The notes below the pieces were generated by a model that was given only the letters and a program-made list of their open reading frames with translations, was not told the DNA's origin and ran no database searches. Below, in pieces: positions 1-4,688 of a stretch of 6,044 bases of DNA; positions within the stretch are counted from its first letter, which is position 1, and every line of letters begins with the position of its first letter. Location: assembly GCA_029884035.1 (NCBI GenBank), contig JAOUIM010000237.1:1-6044 (forward strand), written 5' to 3'. The stretch comes from Aquincola sp. (lineage in GTDB: Bacteria > Pseudomonadota > Gammaproteobacteria > Burkholderiales > Burkholderiaceae_C). The position numbers were made by a program, and so were the translations under genes.

Positions 1-241
1 GCTGCTCGTCGCGGTGCCTCAGCCTTCGCTGTCGGCCGCCGCCGGCCTGGGCTTGTCGGACCACCCGCTGTATGCGCACCTGGCCGACGAGCTGAAACTG
101 CCACTGCACGCCGACGGCTGGTCGCGAGTGCTCGGCGACGCGGCACTGAAGAGCGACCAGATCCACGCCAACGCGGCGGGCTATCGGACGTTTGCCGAGG
201 GCCTCGTCGGTACGTTGCGTGCGGCGAAACTGCTGAACTGA
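1..241 (+). CDS. SGNH/GDSL-family esterase, C-terminal fragment
   Basis: This is the last 79 residues of a gene that begins before the window; the reading frame is open from base 2 to the TGA at 239-241. Near the end the protein reads SDQIHANAAGY. This matches block V of SGNH/GDSL hydrolases (TesA-like arylesterase/lysophospholipase), where the Asp and His of the DxxH motif complete the Ser-Asp-His triad. The Asp codon is 155-157 and the His codon 164-166. The expected enzyme hydrolyses esters or thioesters and is often exported, but the signal-peptide end and the GDS serine lie outside the window, so location and substrate cannot be judged. Its stop overlaps the rlmJ start (TGATG), which suggests co-transcription and translational coupling. 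Confidence is good for the family because of block V and low for the exact enzyme. Confidence 0.82.
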   Translation, partial: LLVAVPQPSLSAAAGLGLSDHPLYAHLADELKLPLHADGWSRVLGDAALKSDQIHANAAGYRTFAEGLVGTLRAAKLLN

Positions 242-1092
242 TGCTCGCCTACCGCCACGCCTTCCACGCCGGCAACCACGCCGATGTCCTGAAGCACTTC
301 GTGCTTGTGCAGGTGCTGCGCCGGATGGCCGAGAAGGACAAGCCCTTCACGTTGATCGACACCCACGCCGGCGCGGGCGGCTACTCGCTCGAGGGGCGAT
401 ATGCGCTCAAGCACGCGGAGTTCGAGGGCGGCATCGGCCGCCTGTGGTCGCACGATGCCCTGCCGAGCGCGCTGGCGGACTTCGTGGACCTCGTGCGCCA
501 GTTCAACGGCGGCGGCGCGCTCGAACAATACCCGGGCTCGCCGGCATTTGCGCAGATGCTGCTGCGCGCCACCGACCCGCTGCACCTGTACGAACTGCAT
601 CCGACCGAGCACCGCATCCTCGCGGCATTCCTCGGCGCCCGGCCGCACACCCGCGTGCTGATGGCGGACGGCTTCGCCGCGCTGGCCAAGGACCTACCGC
701 CACCGTCGCGACGCGGCGTCGTGCTGATCGACCCGCCCTATGAACTCAAGACCGACTACGCCAAGGCGCTCGGCGCGGTACGCACTTGTCTCGAACGCTT
801 CGCCACCGGCGTCGTGCTGGTCTGGCTGCCGCAGGTGGCACTGGTCGAAGCGCAGCAGTTGCCCAGGCGGCTGGCAAACGCCGCGGCCGCGGCCCCGAGG
901 GGCTGGCTGCACGCGCGACTCACGGTCGCGCCGGTGGGCGAGCGCGGGCTCGGGCTGACGGGCAGCTCGATGTTCGTGGTCAATCCGCCGCACGGCCTGC
1001 ACGACGCGCTGCGCGACGTGCTGCCTTTCCTCGCGCTGGCGCTGGCTCAGTTCGACGGGGCGACGCATGCGCTCGAACAGCATGTACCCTGA
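241..1092 (+). CDS. rlmJ: 23S rRNA (adenine-2030-N6)-methyltransferase RlmJ
   Basis: A 283-residue protein, close to the 280 of the E. coli enzyme. RlmJ uses S-adenosylmethionine to methylate N6 of A2030 in 23S rRNA, in the cytoplasm, during ribosome assembly. Visible family marks are the N-terminal MLAYRHAFHAGNHADVLKH block (residues 1-19), the SAM-binding strand and loop with DTHAGAG at 40-46, the catalytic DPPYE motif at 164-168, and the C-terminal GSSMFVVNPP block at 241-250. All are intact and nothing looks truncated. The ATG at 241 is supported by the conserved N-terminus. No clear Shine-Dalgarno precedes it, and it overlaps the esterase stop (TGATG), so it is probably translated by coupled re-initiation. 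Its own TGA (1090-1092) directly abuts the stop of the opposing regulator gene. Identification is by conserved motifs recognised from the known family. Confidence 0.96.
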   Translation: MLAYRHAFHAGNHADVLKHFVLVQVLRRMAEKDKPFTLIDTHAGAGGYSLEGRYALKHAEFEGGIGRLWSHDALPSALADFVDLVRQFNGGGALEQYPGSPAFAQMLLRATDPLHLYELHPTEHRILAAFLGARPHTRVLMADGFAALAKDLPPPSRRGVVLIDPPYELKTDYAKALGAVRTCLERFATGVVLVWLPQVALVEAQQLPRRLANAAAAAPRGWLHARLTVAPVGERGLGLTGSSMFVVNPPHGLHDALRDVLPFLALALAQFDGATHALEQHVP

Positions 1093-1836
1093 TCAGGCCG
1101 GCGGGACGCGCCGCAGGTCGCGAAAGGTCTCGAACAGCCATGAGCGCATGCCGATCAGCAGCGTGTAGGGGCGTTTCTGGTCGGGCGGCAGCTTGTGGTC
1201 GGCGAGGTGCTGTTGGGCGAAGTCCTGTGCGACCCGGGCCAGACGCTCGTTGAACGCCGTGGCCAGGCTGCGCCCGATCTGGCCGTGCACCAGCATCAGC
1301 ATTTCGCCCTCGCCGTCGAAACCGCAGTCGTAGTAGTCGTCCACGACATGGCGGCGGAAGTAGCTCATGACCGGGCCGTTGGGCCGCCAGCGGAAAGTCT
1401 TGGCCAGCAGCAGCCGGTAGCGGTTCATCGGCCGCAGCTCGATGATGCCCAGCCGGTCGAGTTGCGCGAGATACGCCACCGCCTCGGCATCGGTGTAGGT
1501 GTAAGTCGCGACGACCTGATCGAAGGTCCACTGGCTCAGGCAGCAGATCGCCATCAGCAGCAGCTTCGGATCGCCGACGACGGCGTTCTCCTGCGCCTCG
1601 GACAGTTCGCGTCGCAGCGGCTGCGCGTCGGCGACGCGGCGCGCGAGGTCGGCGAAGTCCATGTGCAAAACGCGCAGGCATTCGTCAATGCGGGACAGGG
1701 GCATATCGGCCTGCGAGAACATTCGCTTGATGCTCGACTCGGCCATGTCGAGGTGGCCAGCCAGGTCCGCATAGGTGACGCCCGCAGCCTTCAATTCGGC
1801 CTTCAGCGCGGCGATGAGGTCCTTGGTCGATGACAT
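1093..1836 (-). CDS. helix-turn-helix (XRE-like) transcriptional regulator with uncharacterised C-terminal part
   Basis: A 247-residue protein, probably a cytoplasmic DNA-binding regulator. Residues about 5-65 look like a lambda-repressor/XRE-type helix-turn-helix: YADLAGHLDMAESSIKRMFS (22-41) fits the helix-turn-recognition-helix pattern, followed by a helical segment with hydrophobic spacing (MPLSRIDECLRVL). Residues about 90-150 may form a second, winged-helix-like unit (TDAEAVAYLAQLDRLGIIEL, then an RYRLLL...FRWRP strand pair). The rest (about 150-247) is charged and largely helical, with DDYYDCGFDGEGEM and LLIGMRSWLFETFRDL; I recognise no named ligand domain. ATG 1836 puts the HTH at the usual N-terminal position; a weak GGGA lies 7 bases upstream. 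No signal peptide or membrane segment is seen. It converges on rlmJ with no spacer and is transcribed in the same direction as the PEP-CTERM gene upstream of it. Target genes are unknown. Confidence 0.85.
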   Translation of the reverse strand: MSSTKDLIAALKAELKAAGVTYADLAGHLDMAESSIKRMFSQADMPLSRIDECLRVLHMDFADLARRVADAQPLRRELSEAQENAVVGDPKLLLMAICCLSQWTFDQVVATYTYTDAEAVAYLAQLDRLGIIELRPMNRYRLLLAKTFRWRPNGPVMSYFRRHVVDDYYDCGFDGEGEMLMLVHGQIGRSLATAFNERLARVAQDFAQQHLADHKLPPDQKRPYTLLIGMRSWLFETFRDLRRVPPA

Positions 1837-1890
1837 GGGCGCGTCCCGAAGCTCGCAATGGGCACGCGCGGCGACTCTAGCAGCGACGCA

Positions 1891-1913
1891 GGGCCGCCGA
1901 TGACCACCGGCCC
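1891..1913. repeat. inverted repeat GGGCCG...CGGCCC
   Basis: A 6-bp perfect inverted repeat (1891-1896 and 1908-1913) with an 11-base loop, in the spacer upstream of the HTH regulator gene. It could be an operator for that regulator or part of the 3' structure of the PEP-CTERM transcript. Arms this short and GC-rich can arise by chance. Confidence 0.3.
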
Positions 1914-1916
1914 GTT

Positions 1917-1931
1917 CCCGAGGCCCTCGGG
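1917..1931 (-). terminator. possible hairpin terminator after the PEP-CTERM gene
   Basis: CCCGAG-GCC-CTCGGG is a perfect 6-bp inverted repeat with a 3-base loop, 21 bases past the stop of the PEP-CTERM gene. The position suits a transcription terminator. However, no T-run follows the stem on the minus strand (the next bases are AACGGG), so it is not a canonical intrinsic terminator. It could equally be a 3'-end stabilising stem or chance in GC-rich DNA. Confidence 0.3.
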
Positions 1932-1952
1932 GGCGTTGTGCGGGCCGCCTTG

Positions 1953-2645
1953 TCAGGCAGCCTGCTTGCGCCGGCGCGCGACGAACCCCACCGCTGCCAG
2001 CCCCGCGAGCATCAGCGCATACGTGCTTGGCTCGGGCACTGCAGCGGTGATGTTGACAAGGTTGTAGTCGCTCTGGTTATTGCAGGCGCCGCTGCCGCAC
2101 CCGCCGCTCACGGCTTCGAAGGCCAGCATCTGCACCGCGCGATTGCCGAACGGGTTGAGCACCTCGATCACCGCGCCCTGGCCCTGAGCGGTCCCGTATT
2201 CGTAGGAGAGCGTCGACAGCAGGGCCCCTGCGGCGTTGTACCAATGGGCCGTGTTCTCCGCCCCAGCGGCATGCAAGTAAAACACGTCGTCGTCGGCCGT
2301 GATCTTGGCCACCTCGAGCACATCGCCATACTCCGGGCCGTTGTACAGCAGACCCAGCTTGAAGCTCGACACGGTCATCGCCTGGTCGAACAGGATCGAG
2401 ATGTACTCGCTCGGGTTGCCGGCGTCGATCTCGCCGCTGGTGCGCCCGCCCGCGACACCGACGCCGAGGTACGGTCCAGCCCACTTGGTGTCCATCACGC
2501 CGCTGGCGAACGACTGGAACCCGTCGCCGTCGACACCTGTGGTGCCCACGCCGATGTTGGACTGGTCGATCGTCAACTGGGCCTGCGCGCACGCAGCCGC
2601 CGCAAGCGACACGGCAGCGACAAAGGAGCGGACTGAGTTCTTCAT
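1953..2645 (-). CDS. secreted protein with C-terminal PEP-CTERM sorting signal
   Basis: A 230-residue exported protein of unknown function. ATG 2645 is chosen because the protein then begins with a typical signal peptide: MKNSVR, a hydrophobic stretch FVAAVSLAAAACA (8-20) and a likely cut after AQA near residue 22. A GTG at 2684 would add 13 residues that spoil it. The C-terminus is a textbook PEP-CTERM signal: VPEPS at 203-207, a hydrophobic segment of about 208-222 and an arginine-rich end (RRRK, 224-227). In known systems exosortase (EpsH/Xrt) recognises this signal at the inner membrane and processes the protein for surface or extracellular delivery, often linked to exopolysaccharide. The passenger (23-200) is rich in Gly, Ala and Asp, with predicted beta character and two close cysteines (183 and 188, GGCGSGAC) that could form a disulfide. 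No enzymatic motif is seen. No exosortase gene is in the window; a CPBP protease gene lies divergently upstream. Confidence 0.93.
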   Translation of the reverse strand: MKNSVRSFVAAVSLAAAACAQAQLTIDQSNIGVGTTGVDGDGFQSFASGVMDTKWAGPYLGVGVAGGRTSGEIDAGNPSEYISILFDQAMTVSSFKLGLLYNGPEYGDVLEVAKITADDDVFYLHAAGAENTAHWYNAAGALLSTLSYEYGTAQGQGAVIEVLNPFGNRAVQMLAFEAVSGGCGSGACNNQSDYNLVNITAAVPEPSTYALMLAGLAAVGFVARRRKQAA

Positions 2646-2711
2646 GGCAGGCGGCGCATTCGTCAGATTGTTCGGTGAGGGCACTATCGCCCCGGCGGCG
2701 CCGCACGTCTG

Positions 2712-2746
2712 CCCCGTGGTTGAGCGCCGCCCCCGCGGCCACGGGG
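2712..2746. repeat. 8-bp inverted repeat CCCCGTGG / CCACGGGG
   Basis: A perfect 8-bp inverted repeat (arms 2712-2719 and 2739-2746) separated by 19 bases that include a CCGCGG palindrome (2733-2738). As RNA it would form a strong stem. Its right arm shares GGGG (2743-2746) with the neighbouring 13-bp palindrome, so the two structures cannot form together. Confidence 0.7.
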
Positions 2747-2755
2747 TGTCACCCC
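2743..2755. repeat. 13-bp palindrome GGGGTG-T-CACCCC, possible operator
   Basis: A perfect palindrome with 6-bp arms around a central T, 43 bases upstream of the likely GTG start of the CPBP gene. Short, odd-length perfect palindromes with a GTG/CAC core are common operator forms for dimeric regulators. Half of it (TGTCACC) recurs at 2773-2779. The symmetry is seen directly; binding is inferred. Confidence 0.5.
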
Positions 2756-2797
2756 ATCCGATACTGCGAGCCTGTCACCGTCCCGCTTGTTCGTTCA

Positions 2798-3478
2798 GTG
2801 AAACCCGCCCTGTCCCGCGCCGCCTGGGCGCGCATCGCCCCTTTCGCCGCCTTCATCGCGCTGCTGGCATTGCGTGGCGCGGCACCAGCCGACGGTTCCT
2901 GGGGATTCGATCCGCGTTGGCTCTATGGCGTGACCGTGCCGCTGGTCGCCTTGCTGGTCGCTTACTTCTGGCGTGAGTACGGCGAGTTGGCGCGACAGGT
3001 CGCGCCCGAGATGCGCGAGGCGTTGCTGGCCGTCGCGGTCGGGCTCGTCGTCTTCGTGCTGTGGATCCAGCTCGATGCGCCATGGATGTCGATCGGCGAA
3101 CCCAGCGCGGGCTTTGCTGCGCTCGCGGCGGACGGCGCGATCGATGGGCCGCTGGTGGCGATACGCTGGGTTGGCGCGACGCTGCTCGTGCCGGTGATGG
3201 AGGAACTGTTCTGGCGCAGCTTCCTGATGCGATGGATCGATGCGCCGGTCTTCCAAGGTGTCGATCCGCGACGCACCAGCGTGAAGGCGATCGTCCTGTC
3301 GACATTCCTCTTCGTGCTGGCTCACACGCTCTGGCTCGCTGCGGCGGTCGCGGGCCTGGCCTACGCATGGCTGTACAGGCGCACCGGCAAGCTGTGGGCA
3401 AGCGTGATCGCCCACGCGGTCACCAACGGGGCGCTGGGCGCCTGGGTCGTTGCCACCGGGAACTGGCAGTTCTGGTAG
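2798..3478 (+). CDS. CPBP-family intramembrane protease, PEP-CTERM-associated (CAAX prenyl protease-related)
   Basis: A 226-residue multi-pass inner-membrane protein. From the GTG at 2798, hydrophobic segments fall at about 14-26, 43-57, 74-92, 118-134, 163-192 and 201-220. The CPBP/Abi hallmarks are intact: EExxxR as EELFWR (135-140), FxxxH with His176 (FLFVLAH) and HxxxN as HAVTN (206-210); these residues form the glutamate/histidine active site of CAAX-type proteases. The overall length and the C-terminal ATGNWQFW ending resemble the 'CAAX prenyl protease-related' family found in PEP-CTERM/exosortase genomes (TIGR03008, from memory). The actual substrate is unknown. Start choice is uncertain: the frame stays open to about 2675, but the extra N-terminus is Arg/Pro-rich and unlike a membrane protein, whereas GTG 2798 gives a short basic N-terminus before the first helix. 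No Shine-Dalgarno is evident. It converges on tgt with a 25-bp gap. Confidence 0.85.
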   Translation: MKPALSRAAWARIAPFAAFIALLALRGAAPADGSWGFDPRWLYGVTVPLVALLVAYFWREYGELARQVAPEMREALLAVAVGLVVFVLWIQLDAPWMSIGEPSAGFAALAADGAIDGPLVAIRWVGATLLVPVMEELFWRSFLMRWIDAPVFQGVDPRRTSVKAIVLSTFLFVLAHTLWLAAAVAGLAYAWLYRRTGKLWASVIAHAVTNGALGAWVVATGNWQFW

Positions 3479-3503
3479 GGCGGCGGCAGCCCCACCAACT
3501 GCT
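3479..3503. other. 25-bp convergent gap between CPBP protease gene and tgt
   Basis: The two stop codons face each other across 25 GC-rich bases. Only a 4-bp stem (GGGC 3478-3481 with GCCC 3489-3492) can be drawn and no T-run follows it, so no intrinsic terminator is supported for either gene. Confidence 0.5.
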
Positions 3504-4637
3504 TCACCCGTCCACGCCGCGCACGCGGTCGGCCTGGAACTGCACGCGGAAGGCCCCGAAGCGGCCGATGTCGAGCGATTCGCGCACCTCGCGCATCAGG
3601 TTCACGTAGAAGTGCAGGTTGTGGATCGTCGCCAGCATCGGTCCCAGCATCTCGCCGCAGCGGTCGAGGTGGTGCAGGTAAGCCCGCGAGAAGCCGCGGC
3701 ACGTGTAGCACCCGCAGGTCGCGTCGATCGGGCGATCGTCGTTGCGATGGCGCGCATTGCGTAGTCTCAGATCACCGAAGCGCGTGAACAGATGGCCGTT
3801 CCTCGCATTGCGCGTGGGCATCACGCAGTCGAACATGTCCACGCCGTGGGCCACGCCATCGACCAGGTCCTCCGGCGTGCCGACGCCCATTAGGTAGCGC
3901 GGCTTGCTCTCTGGCAAGCGCTGCGGCGTGTGCGCGACGATGCGGCGCATCTCGTCCTTGGGCTCGCCGACGCTGACGCCGCCCACGGCGTAACCCGGCA
4001 GGTCCATCGCCACCAGCGCCTCGATCGAGGCCTCGCGCAGTCGCTCGAACATGCCGCCCTGCACGATGCCGAACAGTGCATTGGGGTTCTCCAGGCGCGT
4101 GAATTCCGCCCGGCAGCGCGCCGCCCAGCGCAGGCTCAGCTCCATCGACGCGCGCGCCTCGGCCTCGGTCGTGACATGTCCCTGGGTCTCGTAGGGCGTG
4201 CACTCGTCGAACTGCATCGCGATGTCCGAGTCCAGCACGGTCTGGATCTGCATCGAGACCTCGGGCGTGAGGAAGAGCCGGTCGCCGTTGACCGGGGACG
4301 CGAATCGCACGCCCTCCTCGCTGATGTTTCGCATGTCGCCGAGAGACCAGACCTGGAAGCCGCCGCTGTCGGTCAGGATCGGCCGCGTCCAGCCTTCGAA
4401 GCGATGCAGGCCACCGAAGGTCTTCAAGACCTCGAGCCCGGGTCGCAGCCAGAGATGAAACGTGTTGCCGAGGATGATCTGCGCCCCCAATTCCTCGAGC
4501 GAGCGCGGCAGCACCCCCTTGACCGTGCCATAGGTACCCACCGGCATGAACACCGGCGTATCGACCACGCCGTGTCGCAGGGTCAGGCGAGCGCGGCGCG
4601 CGAGGCCTTCGGTGGCCAGCAGTTCGAATCGCAGCAT
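3504..4637 (-). CDS. tgt: queuine tRNA-ribosyltransferase (tRNA-guanine transglycosylase)
   Basis: A complete 377-residue bacterial Tgt, nearly the length of the E. coli enzyme (375). It swaps guanine-34 of tRNAs with GUN anticodons for preQ1, a step of queuosine synthesis, in the cytoplasm. Key residues are visible: Asp90 in LTDSGGFQ (general acid/base), Asp144 in QFDECTP and Gln193 in IVQGG (preQ1 pocket), GGVSVGE at 219-225, and the nucleophile Asp270 in DMFDCVMPTRNARNG with Arg276 and Arg279 for tRNA. The structural zinc site is Cys308, Cys310, Cys313 and His339, each offset by 6 from E. coli. ATG 4637 gives the usual MLRFELLAT start; no clear Shine-Dalgarno precedes it. Unlike the common queA-tgt-yajC-secD arrangement, neither neighbour belongs to that group: the gene downstream is convergent and the one upstream divergent, so tgt appears to be transcribed alone. 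Confidence 0.98.
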   Translation of the reverse strand: MLRFELLATEGLARRARLTLRHGVVDTPVFMPVGTYGTVKGVLPRSLEELGAQIILGNTFHLWLRPGLEVLKTFGGLHRFEGWTRPILTDSGGFQVWSLGDMRNISEEGVRFASPVNGDRLFLTPEVSMQIQTVLDSDIAMQFDECTPYETQGHVTTEAEARASMELSLRWAARCRAEFTRLENPNALFGIVQGGMFERLREASIEALVAMDLPGYAVGGVSVGEPKDEMRRIVAHTPQRLPESKPRYLMGVGTPEDLVDGVAHGVDMFDCVMPTRNARNGHLFTRFGDLRLRNARHRNDDRPIDATCGCYTCRGFSRAYLHHLDRCGEMLGPMLATIHNLHFYVNLMREVRESLDIGRFGAFRVQFQADRVRGVDG

Positions 4638-4688
4638 CGACGCTATTGTCGCTACGCCGTCGCGTTACGATGGCGCCGGAGGTGCGTC
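4638..4688. promoter_or_regulatory. 51-bp divergent spacer between tgt and the acid phosphatase gene
   Basis: The start codons of tgt and the phosphatase gene are 51 bases apart, so their promoters must overlap here or reach into the opposite gene. On the plus strand TTGTCG (4646-4651) and TACGAT (4666-4671) each match four of six sigma-70 bases, but their 14-base spacing is too short, and the implied transcript start would fall at the Shine-Dalgarno. No promoter is called with confidence. Confidence 0.4.
4678..4683 (+). promoter_or_regulatory. strong Shine-Dalgarno GGAGGT of the acid phosphatase gene
   Basis: GGAGGT lies 5 bases before ATG 4689 and is nearly the full anti-16S complement. 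It fixes the start of the phosphatase gene and stands out because the other starts in this window have weak or no such site. Confidence 0.85.

Larger units (their letters stand above)
1837..1952. other. 116-bp intergenic spacer between PEP-CTERM gene and regulator gene
   Basis: Both flanking genes are on the minus strand, so this holds the 3' end of the PEP-CTERM transcript and the 5' leader of the regulator gene. It contains two GC-rich inverted repeats, listed separately. A TAGAGT hexamer read on the minus strand (1879 to 1874) could be a weak -10 box for the regulator gene, but there is no acceptable -35 box 16-18 bases upstream, so no promoter is called. No credible small gene was seen. 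Confidence 0.6.
2646..2797. promoter_or_regulatory. divergent intergenic region between PEP-CTERM and CPBP protease genes
   Basis: About 150 bases that must carry the 5' signals of both divergent genes if the start choices are right. They contain a 10-bp palindrome GCGGCGCCGC (2695-2704), an 8-bp inverted repeat (2712-2719/2739-2746), a 13-bp palindrome (2743-2755) and TGTCACC twice (2747-2753 and 2773-2779). GATACT at 2760-2765 is a possible plus-strand -10 box, but no good -35 box stands at the right distance. I could not place a sigma-54 -24/-12 element: one minus-strand candidate has GG and GC spaced one base too far apart. The regulatory role is inferred from position and symmetry. Confidence 0.5.

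Noticed and set aside
181..648. Minus-strand open frame of 155 codons opposite rlmJ
   Set aside because: It lies antisense to a strongly conserved enzyme and shows no family features.
1195..1833. Plus-strand open frame of 212 codons opposite the HTH regulator gene
   Set aside because: It is an antisense shadow with no recognisable motif; the minus-strand frame has a clear HTH and better composition.
1938..2636. Plus-strand open frame of 232 codons opposite the PEP-CTERM gene
   Set aside because: The minus strand encodes a signal peptide and a textbook PEP-CTERM tail; the plus-strand product has neither motif nor sensible composition.
2646..2684. Upstream GTG start at 2684 for the PEP-CTERM protein
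   Set aside because: It adds 13 polar residues in front of a typical signal peptide and has no ribosome site; ATG 2645 is better.
2710..2740. Possible sigma-54 promoter on the minus strand before the PEP-CTERM gene
   Set aside because: A TGGCC...GGCGC stretch resembles -24/-12 elements, but GG and GC are one base too far apart and the TTGC box is missing.
2675..2797. Extended N-terminus for the CPBP protease starting near 2675
   Set aside because: The added 41 residues are Arg/Pro-rich, would cross the regulatory palindromes and overlap the likely upstream signals of the divergent gene. GTG 2798 gives a length normal for the family.
2795..3415. Minus-strand open frame of 206 codons opposite the CPBP protease gene
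   Set aside because: Its product is rich in Arg, Gln and His with no motif, while the plus strand has all three CPBP motifs and membrane segments.
4646..4671. Sigma-70-like TTGTCG / TACGAT pair before the phosphatase gene
   Set aside because: The 14-base spacing is too short, and transcription would begin at the ribosome site.
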